DNA of 39,687 bases from an uncultured Eubacterium sp. (GTDB lineage: Bacteria > Bacillota > Clostridia > Lachnospirales > Lachnospiraceae). Below are positions 32,678 to 39,687 of this stretch, one piece after another. The stretch spans positions 1 through 39,687 of the forward strand of contig CAJTMV010000036.1 of NCBI GenBank assembly GCA_910577225.1, read 5' to 3'. Within the stretch, counting starts at the first letter, position 1. Each line of letters begins with the position of its first letter. The notes under the pieces are model-generated. The model was given only the letters and a program-made list of their open reading frames with translations, was not told the origin of the DNA and did not search any database. A program made the position numbers and the translations under genes.

Positions 32678-33028
32678 TTAATCAAAATATTTCCCCTTGA
32701 AAAAATTTTTATTACCCAATGGTTTTGCTGTAATTCTAAACAAAACGCAGCCATCCGGACACATTATAACCTTACTGTACTTACTATCTCCCCCTGTATT
32801 TTCTAAATCTCCGCCACTTCTGACAGCTTCCATAGCAGGATACATCATCATCATTACTTTTGAGCAAATGCCCTGTCCCTGTGAATTTACCGGACAACCA
32901 TAAGTACAGGTATACTTATCTCCAATCTCCTCACCATTCCGGCAAAATCTTTCTGTTTCATTATTATCTTTATTAAATCCTATCACTTCGATTTCCCATT
33001 CGTATTCTTCCTCGTACCATTTTTTCAT
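32678..33028 (-). CDS. TIGR04076-family small Cys protein
   Basis: The 116-residue protein has a beta-rich N-terminus (YEWEIEVIGFNKD), a CxxxC segment in YTCTYGCPVN, and CSKVMMMMYPAMEAVRSGG. It ends with the conserved MCPDGCVLFRITA. These features match the TIGR04076 family found in anaerobes, of unknown function and probably metal or redox related. GGGGGAG lies nine bases before ATG. A 31-bp tandem repeat sits about 90 bp upstream. Small Cys-rich frames follow downstream. Confidence 0.75.
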   Translation of the reverse strand: MKKWYEEEYEWEIEVIGFNKDNNETERFCRNGEEIGDKYTCTYGCPVNSQGQGICSKVMMMMYPAMEAVRSGGDLENTGGDSKYSKVIMCPDGCVLFRITAKPLGNKNFFKGKYFD

Positions 33029-33118
33029 AACAGTTTTCTCCCCCTCTTCTAAAATCTTTTACATATGAACAGATTATACCATTAGAATATCTCACTTGCA
33101 GAAAATGTTTTGCCTGGT

Positions 33119-33218
33119 CTTGCTGCCAGAAATGAGAGTCTGCATTCATCTTGCTGCCAGAAATAAGAATCTGCATTCATCTTGTTGTCAGAAATAAGGA
33201 TCTGCATTCATCTTGCAG
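33119..33218. repeat. 31-bp tandem repeat, 3.2 copies
   Basis: Units begin at 33119, 33150, 33181 and 33212 (partial). All share GCCAGAAAT (TGTCAGAAAT in the third) and TCTGCATTCAT. The array lies upstream of the TIGR04076-like gene and downstream of a GNAT gene. It has no coding role that I can see. Confidence 0.9.
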
Positions 33219-33332
33219 ATTAATATTATCATTTTCTTCTATCTGCTCCGATAAGCATACCCGGTCTTTCAGATTTTGATTTCCTATCCGTTTCACATAC
33301 AACTGGAATTTTGCCGTTGAATACGTAATCCA

Positions 33333-33794
33333 TCATAACTGACATTCAATCGTTTTCATCATTTCACAAAAACCGTTTCTTTCATAAAATCTCATTCCTG
33401 CAATATTTTGCGGAAAAACCTCAGTTCTAATAAAATCTGCTCCTCTTTTTTTCCCATATTCTTTAGCTGCATCTATGAGAAGCGTTCCAATTCCTTTGCT
33501 CCTCTCACACTCCAAAACATCCATATCTTGTATATAAACTGCGGTCTGTGGTTTTAAACACGTTATATTTTTCTGTCTCAATATCATAACATGAGAAAAA
33601 CCTACAACCGTTCCATCGATTTCTGCCACGAGAATATCCTGATTACTACTCTCAAATATTGAGTTAAAAAAGTCATCATTACGATAACCAACTACAAAAT
33701 GTTCTGGTTGATATTTTACAGCATCGATCTCTAATTCAGAATACAAACGCCTTAAGTTTTCCATGTCACCCATATTTGCCACTCTGATAAGCAT
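33333..33794 (-). CDS. GNAT-family N-acetyltransferase
   Basis: The 153-residue protein shows the GNAT fold. It includes IYSEL-type helix alpha1 (LRRLYSELEID), DILVAEIDGTVVGFSHV strands, the acetyl-CoA P-loop CERSKGIGTLLIDAAKEYG, and the final MRFYERNGF motif. GGAGG lies eight bases before ATG, and that site overlaps the end of a broken helix-turn-helix gene. The substrate is unknown. It is one of several unrelated GNATs in this region. Confidence 0.88.
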   Translation of the reverse strand: MLIRVANMGDMENLRRLYSELEIDAVKYQPEHFVVGYRNDDFFNSIFESSNQDILVAEIDGTVVGFSHVMILRQKNITCLKPQTAVYIQDMDVLECERSKGIGTLLIDAAKEYGKKRGADFIRTEVFPQNIAGMRFYERNGFCEMMKTIECQL

Positions 33795-33798
33795 ATCT

Positions 33799-33897
33799 TC
33801 ATTCCTCCAAATATTGATTTGTTTTTTTAGTTACACCATTTTCCCAATATGAAACCGTCTGTCTGGTAACATGTAATATCTTTTCCAATTTATCATT
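33799..33897 (-). pseudogene. Remnant of an Xre-type helix-turn-helix regulator
   Basis: The open frame reads LEKILHVTRQTVSYWENG, the second half of an Xre/Cro helix-turn-helix, then KKT and a stop at 33799. The first helix and the dimerisation part are missing, and no start codon with a ribosome binding site belongs to it. Confidence 0.65.
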
Positions 33898-33985
33898 AGA
33901 CTCCCATTACCTTATATGCATGACCTTGGAGAACACCCAGCTCATTTGCAGCATCTCCTGCAATCATCAGATAATTTGTTTTCAT
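33896..33985 (-). pseudogene. N-terminal fragment of an excisionase-like protein
   Basis: A 29-residue frame (MKTNYLMIAGDAANELGV, then HAYKV) starts after AGGTGGAGTGG and stops early. The AxELGV..GHAYKV pattern resembles the small helix-turn-helix proteins of Lachnospiraceae integrative elements. The rest is lost next to the Xre remnant. The region 33986-34259 shows no gene. Confidence 0.5.
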
Positions 33986-34259
33986 CCACTCCACCTAAAA
34001 TTTGAATTTTAATAGAATTATTAAATTTCTTGTATTTGATCAAATATTTGTTTTTAGATATGTCACGCAAAAATTTCAGATATTTCTATTTGTTATTATT
34101 GAAACCGTGGTTTAATACTTAATATCTAATGTGAAGTGAGAATATTCGAATCGTGCATAATTTACACGCAGACAGGCGTTTAACGTCTTTTCATATGGGA
34201 GCTGATATGTCCCCAAAAAATAAGAAAAAAACATTTTCTTATGTCGCTATTTAAAATAT

Positions 34260-34742
34260 TTACAAATCTCTTTCCATATATCCACAAGTAAATGGGAAAA
34301 AATCAAACTTCCTGGTTCCAATGTGAATAAAGCCTTTCGCCTCATACCATTTCCTTAATATTTCGTTTTCTTCTACAATTCCAATACTCATTTTTTTACA
34401 TCTCATTTCTTTTGCTTTTACATACGCATTCTCCAGAAGCATTGCCCCAATATGCTTATGCCGATATTGTGGAAGAACACACAGGTTATTAAGCTCGCAT
34501 TGGTTATTATCCTGTAATGTCAGCGAATAATAACCAATAATTTTATTATCTTCATAATATGCATACATGGGTCTATGCTCACCGTTTAATTGATGTAGCA
34601 GCACATCCTCTGTAGTAGCAAATGCCGTAAAGCGTGGTGCATTATCGGCCGTATAGCATAGTTTGTTTGCAACTGTAAGAAAACTTTCTTTTATAACGTC
34701 GACACATTCTGCAATGTCTTTTTCCTGTATTTTCTTTATCAT
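34260..34742 (-). CDS. GNAT-family N-acetyltransferase
   Basis: The 160-residue protein has typical GNAT elements: KIIGYYSLTLQ strand, LNNLCVLPQYRHKHIGAMLLENAYVKA with the acetyl-CoA binding loop RHKHIG, and LRKWYEAKGF near the end. The start at 34742 (MIKKIQEKD) is chosen because GGTGA lies six bases upstream. A TTG seven codons earlier is weaker. A conserved ~60-bp upstream sequence (34801-34860) is shared with another GNAT gene near 38.6 kb. The substrate is unknown. Confidence 0.87.
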   Translation of the reverse strand: MIKKIQEKDIAECVDVIKESFLTVANKLCYTADNAPRFTAFATTEDVLLHQLNGEHRPMYAYYEDNKIIGYYSLTLQDNNQCELNNLCVLPQYRHKHIGAMLLENAYVKAKEMRCKKMSIGIVEENEILRKWYEAKGFIHIGTRKFDFFPFTCGYMERDL

Positions 34743-34800
34743 ATATTTCACCATTCTTTTCAAACAATTATTTTATAAATACATTTTTCTGTTCAATCTA

Positions 34801-34860
34801 ATTTACTTTCTTGATGATATCACTTTCATTCTCCATTTACCACAAAAATACAGGGCATAG
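34801..34860. repeat. Copy 1 of a ~60-bp repeat upstream of GNAT genes
   Basis: It aligns with 38670-38730 in the same orientation (shared ATTTACTTT, ATATCACT, AAAATACAGG, CATAG; roughly three quarters identical). Weaker similarity extends toward 34910 and 38780. Each copy is about 60-70 bp upstream of a GNAT start on the minus strand. Confidence 0.7.
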
Positions 34861-34901
34861 CAGCCACCTTTCCCATATTTCTTACCACTCCAGCCTGCTC
34901 T

Positions 34902-35640
34902 CTATCTGCTGTTTTTGCTCTCTCCAATTGCACTAAATATAGTCAACGTCACTGCTTCACTGTATACATGATACTGCGGGTATGGTTTCCCTGAAGAAAT
35001 CATCTCTCGAAAGATGATATCAACGCCTTGTCCTGTTCTTTGTACATATTTAAGCCTTTGTAATATCTCCGCAATTAATTTGTTTCCTGTCGTAAACGAG
35101 TGTGCGATTATATTTTTTCATTCACTTCCTCCGGAAATGCACCCGGATTTTCAATCACAATTCTATCAGAATAATGCTTTACATATACTGCTCCCAAATT
35201 CAGATAATCTCTATGTGATAACGCATTCAAAAGCGCCTCCTGAAATACCTTTTCTAAAAAATCCTCGACTTCCAATCGAAGCAGCCCTACCTGTACATTT
35301 ACAATTTTATTCGCATTTGTATCATCTCCGCTAAACGGTCAATCACAGATATGATTGGCTGTTTTAAATCCAATCGGGAATCATACTCGTCCATATTGTC
35401 CGCTTTCCATAATTTTCTGCGCATCATATCTGTTACAACCCGTCACTGTTCCATCATCTTCGACACCCATATAACCCGTACCGCCTTTAAGCATTGGCAA
35501 AAGCAGCAGACTCATCTACTGCTCAAGAAATACGTTCCCGCATATCCTTAACGTGTATCCATGTTTTAAATTCAACGGTTAAATTCTCACCTTTTGAAAG
35601 AACCTGCTCAAACTCGGTTATGACCAAATATATGCCCTCC
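34902..35640 (-). pseudogene. Broken AlbA_2/ATP-binding domain protein
   Basis: Fragments in several minus-strand frames join into one gene of the AlbA_2 plus HATPase_c_4 family. FEQVLSKGENLTVEFKTW opens it. AAFANA and GYMGVEDDGTVTGC are the AlbA_2 part. FLEKVFQEALLNALSHRDY is the ATPase N-box and YSDRIVIENPGAFPEE follows. LQRLKYVQRTGQGVDIIF is near the C-terminus. There are at least three frame changes or stops (for example TGA near 35520 and TAA near 35490). A GGAGGG precedes the first fragment. These proteins are common on mobile islands as putative regulators. This copy is dead. Confidence 0.8.
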
Positions 35641-35685
35641 TGTCATTTCATTTTATTATTACGAAATATTTGATATGCCAGGAAA

Positions 35686-36810
35686 TTATTTTATACACCC
35701 GTCGCACTTTTTTTCACAGTTCATCATCTGATATCTTTCATTATTTCTAACAACCCCAACATAGTCTATTCCTTTTCTTTTGCATATATCAATGACTTCT
35801 CTCCGCTGATCATTTTTCATGTTCACGCCTAAGTATACTCTGATAATCGGATAAAATTTACAATTATAATTATCCGCCAGCAAATCGTCACATGATACTA
35901 AACGCCACTCATCCTGTGCTTTCCACATAGACTTACTTTTTGCCAATACCCCGTATTTATAAATTGCTGACAGATACTCTGCATCCCGTTCTTTTTCATT
36001 ATATTCCAGGCATTTATCCAATACATCTGTTCTTGCATCACTATAAATTACTGGAAACAAATTAGAACACAGTTTATCAGTTCTATGGTATATATCAGGC
36101 ATTTCATACTCAATACAAAATCCTTGATTATTGTCAGCATATTGACTTGACCACATGTTGATCATATAAGGAGATGTCGTAAAACATGCTATCCTAAAAC
36201 GATTCATCATCTTTGTTATATCAGCATATTCGTCTGAAATCGCCTTATAAAAAGCATTATGCCAAATATTATCCTGTCCTTCACAACTCAAAAAGACTGT
36301 TTTTAAATTCAAACAAAAAATATTCCTTCGGTAATCTTCCTGTGTTGCCAGTTGTTTAATTCCAAATATTTGTTCTAAGTCTATTCCGCCACGCATCTTA
36401 TTATATAAAAAAGTGGAGAGCTCCAGCACATATCTGTTATAACTCCATTCCTCATTAATTTCCATTCCACATATCTTTGCATAATGCGCTATACGCAGTC
36501 TTGCAAATTCTTCTATATTAATTGACAACGTACAGTCATAATTATCATCAAATTTTTTAATCTCTTGTAAATATACCGTATTATTCTCCAGTGCTTCTTT
36601 AGAGTAATTTATTCCATCGATCACTTTATTTGAATAATACTTGCATAGTTTAGAGGGCATACTTCCGTGCCTTCTAAGTCCAAACTCCTCCCAAGTCATT
36701 TCATCCAGTTCTTTATATGTATATCTTCCTCCACATACATAATAATATGGATCTGTTTTTTCAATTTCAGGTTTACGAAATCCTTCCTGTAAGAAATTTG
36801 TTTCTTTCAC
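35686..36810 (-). CDS. DUF2971-family protein
   Basis: The 374-residue protein has the features of DUF2971. CFTTSPYMINMWSSQYADNNQGFCIEYE near residue 215 (read as MWSSQYADN and GFCIEYE) and KSMWKAQDEWRLV near 315 are the most conserved. A C-terminal CEKKCDGC Cys cluster is unusual. DUF2971 proteins are frequent in defence islands, but no activity is established for this one. The start is GTG at 36810, four bases after AGGAGG. It is intact among broken neighbours and AT-richer than the core genes, consistent with horizontal acquisition. Confidence 0.8.
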   Translation of the reverse strand: MKETNFLQEGFRKPEIEKTDPYYYVCGGRYTYKELDEMTWEEFGLRRHGSMPSKLCKYYSNKVIDGINYSKEALENNTVYLQEIKKFDDNYDCTLSINIEEFARLRIAHYAKICGMEINEEWSYNRYVLELSTFLYNKMRGGIDLEQIFGIKQLATQEDYRRNIFCLNLKTVFLSCEGQDNIWHNAFYKAISDEYADITKMMNRFRIACFTTSPYMINMWSSQYADNNQGFCIEYEMPDIYHRTDKLCSNLFPVIYSDARTDVLDKCLEYNEKERDAEYLSAIYKYGVLAKSKSMWKAQDEWRLVSCDDLLADNYNCKFYPIIRVYLGVNMKNDQRREVIDICKRKGIDYVGVVRNNERYQMMNCEKKCDGCIK

Positions 36811-36836
36811 ATTGCCTCCTATCTGCCATTACAGTT

Positions 36837-37094
36837 TCATCTACGCAGTCTAAATCTATCTTCTTCCTTTAATCTTTCAAAAATCCCAAAAGCTACTGGA
36901 CATATTTCTATTGTATCCAGTATGCTCAGCAAACCTGATAATCTTTCTGGCTGATCAGTATACGGATATTTCTTACAACTATCTGGCTTGCAATCTCCCA
37001 ATTTACAGTTTCCATCCTCCTGCAAAAAATCACAGGGTTTATGCCTGGTCTGATAATTCATGCCATACTTTTCTTTTTGCAAGTAAGTATCCAT
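36837..37094 (-). pseudogene. C-terminal fragment of a YkgJ-family cysteine-cluster protein
   Basis: The readable part (YQTRHKPCDFL, CKLGDCKPDSCKKYPYT, then EICPVAFGIFERLKEE) matches the C-terminal half of YkgJ-type proteins, which bind metal through Cys clusters. The N-terminal CxxCxxCC part is missing. The frame begins inside the end of a broken KAP NTPase gene, so the two were joined by a deletion near 37060-37090. The remaining frame is open to its normal stop. Confidence 0.7.
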
Positions 37095-37419
37095 TAATCA
37101 ACAAAACAAAAGATTTTCTTATTTTTTCAGGTATCCTTTCGTTATCCTTTAATTCACGAAGTAATGTTTCCATAATGGCGGTTTTTTCATCTTCGTAATT
37201 TTCGAACATCCAGACATTAACAGAGACATAAATAACATCCTTGTTCTCTTCATAATTCTTACCAATTAGATTTAAGAGCGTAGATTTACCCGCACCTCAT
37301 AATCAAAATATTCCCACTGTTAGCGGCTCATCATCCCAACTAATGGCTGTCTCTGATACAATATCAGCATATGGTTTATAAAATAACATATCTATTTTAG
37401 TTGCATTATCTGTCCACAT
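37060..37419 (-). pseudogene. KAP-family P-loop NTPase fragment with stops in Walker A
   Basis: The minus strand reads MWTDNATKIDMLFYKPYADI, then DEPLTVGIF, two in-frame stops, GAGKSTLLNLIGKNYEE, and DVIYVSVNVWMFENYEDEK with ELKDNERIPEKI. This is the N-terminal part of a KAP-type ATPase. A small lesion near 37295-37305 replaced the residues before GAGKS. The C-terminal two thirds are gone, replaced by the YkgJ fragment. KAP NTPases are often found in defence islands. Confidence 0.75.
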
Positions 37420-37505
37420 ATAAATATTTCTAATATCATTAATTGTGTGATATCAAAATTCCTTTCATAATCTTCACTTAGGCTCCATCAAAATAAGTAT
37501 TCCAT

Positions 37506-38110
37506 TTATATATAGCCTTCTCTTTTCAACACAGATATGGTAAAGTTCAGTAAATTTTGATATAATCCCTTACCCCTGTATTCCGGCAGACAGTATGCAC
37601 CTCTAATATGGCGATAGGTTTCACCCATTGCAGCAAACGTTTCGCCGGGATCCGAAATTTTTACAAACGCACATATTTTTCCGTTCTGCTTTGCCACAAA
37701 ATAACGTGCCCCTTCCTGCATTGAAGATACTATAACCTCATCTTGTGTCTCGGGCTCACGATTCATAAAGAAAGTGCTTTCTTGGTAATGTTGATATAAC
37801 GCTAAATGAAGCAGATAGATAAAATGATATTCTGCCTCTGACAATTCGACTAAATCATATCCGGCGCAAAATTCACAATTAATCGATTCCATCGGACGGA
37901 TAGCATCTAAACAGCATAAACCGAAGCCATAACGGAAAAACTGTTGTTGAAGTTCTTCATCATGAGCGTATAAGCAGATTGCATGGGAAACTGCCCCGGT
38001 CTTTATCCATTTTCTCCTGCCGCCTGATACATGGCTGCATAAATTGGGGGGCGGTTTTTAGAAGCGACTGCATTTGCACCCATAGGCGAAAAATCCCTCT
38101 CACATCGGTG
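37506..38110 (-). pseudogene. Frameshifted GNAT acetyltransferase
   Basis: The longest open part (37506-37892) encodes a GNAT domain with CLPEYRGKGLYQNLLNF as the acetyl-CoA loop. In-frame sequence upstream continues it (AICLYAHDEELQQQFFRYGF, CCLDAIRPMESI). Still further upstream NRPPIYAAMYQAAGE lies in another frame, so a frameshift sits near 38010-38025. The C-terminus stops at REGYI, shorter than usual. It is probably inactive. Confidence 0.7.
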
Positions 38111-38171
38111 GCACAAAACGCAATAAGAAAATTTTGTGATAAATCTCACTTCGTTATCCCACACTTTTTAT

Positions 38172-38600
38172 TCATTTAATTTCTATCATCTTTATAATCC
38201 CATTTGAGATAACCTCAAACCCTATTTTCTCATAAAATGGTTCTTTTCCTTTGGCTGAAACGCCTCCGATTGTTGTAAATTTTCCAGTAGTAGAATTTTC
38301 TCTTGCATAATCAACCAAGTGATTAACAATCATTGTACCAATACCTTTTCGCTGAAATTGGGGCAAGATTATTATTTCCTGAAGATACCAATACATAGCA
38401 CCATCTCCAACAAGTCTCCCCATTCCAACAAGTTCGCCATTATATATGGCAGAAACATTCATTAAACCGTTTCGCAAAGCCTTTCGAGCATGCTCCACCG
38501 GTATCTCAACAAATCCTGCTTGTATGCGTATTCTTATAAAATCCTCAGCCTGTAAAATATTATCAATAAGTCTAATTTCTTCACAAATATTCTTATCCAT
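38172..38600 (-). CDS. GNAT-family N-acetyltransferase
   Basis: The 142-residue protein has GNAT features. They include ARKALRNGLMNVSAIYNGELVG (helix and strand; first part ARKALRNGLM), YWYLQEIIILPQFQRKGIGTMIVNHLVDYA with the RKGIG loop, and EPFYEKIGFE. The start at 38600 is favoured by AAGGA ten bases upstream. An in-frame ATG at 38621 is possible and repeats the same MDK start. It is preceded by the second copy of the ~60-bp repeat. The substrate is unknown. Confidence 0.85.
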   Translation of the reverse strand: MDKNICEEIRLIDNILQAEDFIRIRIQAGFVEIPVEHARKALRNGLMNVSAIYNGELVGMGRLVGDGAMYWYLQEIIILPQFQRKGIGTMIVNHLVDYARENSTTGKFTTIGGVSAKGKEPFYEKIGFEVISNGIIKMIEIK

Positions 38601-38669
38601 ATTCTTTGTTTCCTTATCCATATAATAAAGTCTGATTTCTCTATATTATTTCTGCTCAAAATCCACAAG

Positions 38670-38730
38670 TATTTACTTTTGATTATATCACTCTCACTCT
38701 TTATTCGCTACTATAAAATACAGGTCATAG
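38670..38730. repeat. Copy 2 of the ~60-bp repeat upstream of GNAT genes
   Basis: It is the direct-orientation partner of 34801-34860. On the minus strand it contains TGATATAAT, a plausible extended -10 for the GNAT gene downstream. The other copy has TGATATCAT at that place. Confidence 0.7.
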
Positions 38731-38785
38731 CTTTGCCTGCATTTTCATCGCTCCAACGATTTCCCAATCTTCCATTTCTGCCCTT

Positions 38786-39064
38786 TCAAGTCATTCTGCT
38801 TCTTATTCGACTATTTCGCTCTTTGCAAAGTTCTTTTATGCGTTCTAACTGCGCCCGCACTCCCTCCTGGCAATCTGGCTCTATCTTCTTATATTCCCCA
38901 GTCAGATTGCGGATAGTATTATTGTTCTCTTTTCTCTGTTCCGACAGGCATACCCAGTCTATCAGATTTTGCACTTGCTTATCTGTTTCGTAAAGGTCTG
39001 TTTCTGCCACAATCTTAGCACACAGCCGCACCATAACTTTCTGCTTTATATCCGTCATATCCAA
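38786..39064 (-). pseudogene. C-terminal fragment of an unidentified mobile-element protein
   Basis: The frame encodes 92 mostly helical, charged residues (VQNLIDWVCLSEQRKEN, GVRAQLERIKELCKERN). I do not recognise the family. It overlaps the end of the RepA-like ATPase gene in another frame without a ribosome binding site. It looks like the 3' part of a gene fused to the ATPase by deletion near 39075. Confidence 0.5.
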
Positions 39065-39638
39065 TCGATCCCCTATAAGTCGATTTACTTCCGCTCGCCT
39101 TATTTATGTGACCGATAAGGACTAACACACACCCGTATTCTTCCGCAATATTTCCGAACGGCTTCAGCACTGCTCTGATTTCGTTTGTCCGGTACATATC
39201 CACATCTGCGCCCAAATAGGCTTGTATCGGGTCTAACACAACCATTTTAGCCCCGGTTTCCTTGATTGCCCGGACAAGCCTTTCATCTGTCATGCTCAAA
39301 CAATCAATACTTTCATCAATTACCAACACCCGGTTACAGTCTGCTCCTGCTTCTAACAATCGGGGTTTTATGGTATCTTCCAAACTGTCCTCTGCGTTCT
39401 GATAAATTACATTGACCGGCTCTCTGCTCTCTGCTGTTTCCTCACAGGGAAGTGCTTCGCCTTTTGTGAGAAGTGCCGCAAGGTGCAAAATAAAAGTGGT
39501 CTTTCCCTCTCCCGGATCGCCTTGCACAATAGTCAGCTTTCCAAAAGGAATGTAGGGATACCACAGCCAGTTCACTTCTCTTGCTTCTACATCTTCCATG
39601 TTGATTAAACGATAATTTTTTTCTCTTTTTTCTTCCAT
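39015..39638 (-). pseudogene. 3'-truncated RepA-like AAA ATPase of an integrative element
   Basis: The 207 residues comprise a RecA-like ATPase. Walker A is GDPGEGKTT near residue 40, Walker B is MVVLDPIQAYLG near 130, and the VLIGHINKASGSKSTYRG segment is the arginine/sensor region. These match AAA_25/RepA helicases of plasmids and integrative elements. After TYRGSI the usual continuation is lost and a short out-of-frame tail ends the protein. GGAGG precedes the ATG at 39638, so the N-terminus is authentic. It marks the edge of a decayed mobile element. Confidence 0.75.
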
Positions 39639-39687
39639 TTGCGTCCTCCACTAAAATAATTCGATTGAGTTTCAGCAGAGCCTTTGT

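Overview
The window reads as chromosomal DNA of a low-to-moderate-GC, flagellated Clostridia member, most likely Lachnospiraceae. The reasons are strong AGGAGG-type ribosome binding sites, TTGACA/TATAAT promoters, a tryptophan T-box leader, a flagellin, an L-lactate dehydrogenase and a Lachnospiraceae-like accessory gene set. No rRNA, tRNA or CRISPR array was found. The taxonomic call is inference from gene content only.

Left third (1-18 kb), mostly core metabolism. The tryptophan operon trpE-trpG-trpD-trpC-trpF runs on the minus strand behind a sigma-A promoter and a T-box leader with a UGG specifier. The T-box carries an unusual 98-bp insertion, bounded by a 9-bp direct repeat, in the loop of its antiterminator. 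Downstream of trpF, where trpB would be expected, lies an array of at least 18 copies of a 17-bp repeat that runs off the window edge. Upstream are a SWIM/SNF2 helicase, a CorA-type transporter, L-lactate dehydrogenase, a membrane-anchored C39-like cysteine peptidase, tryptophanyl-tRNA synthetase, a repeat-bearing lipoprotein, an FGGY sugar kinase and a cytoplasmic GH13 enzyme. An OmpR-type two-component system follows at 18.1-21.0 kb.

Middle (21.1-26.5 kb): a compact four-gene minus-strand operon with overlaps or gaps of only a few bases. The order is an N6-adenine methyltransferase, a large protein with a MORC/MutL-like GHKL ATPase module in front of a histidine-kinase-like core, a single-domain receiver and an HNH nuclease. 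It looks like a restriction/defence system in which a two-component-style relay connects DNA modification to a nuclease. This is the best candidate for an undescribed system. A short relic of a second, related methyltransferase lies 4 kb away at 29.66-29.72 kb, and the cassette is bordered by a truncated acetyltransferase and short repeats.

Right third (26.7-39.7 kb), a decaying accessory region. It holds a P-loop kinase, an ArsC/Spx protein, a flagellin, an alpha/beta hydrolase, a MarR-GNAT pair behind three 34-bp-spaced operators, and several more GNAT acetyltransferases. There are also a TIGR04076-type protein, a DUF2971 protein and broken remains of AlbA_2/ATP-binding, KAP NTPase, YkgJ, Xre and excisionase-like genes. 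It ends in a truncated RepA-like ATPase typical of integrative elements. A ~60-bp sequence recurs upstream of two different GNAT genes, 3.9 kb apart, in direct orientation.
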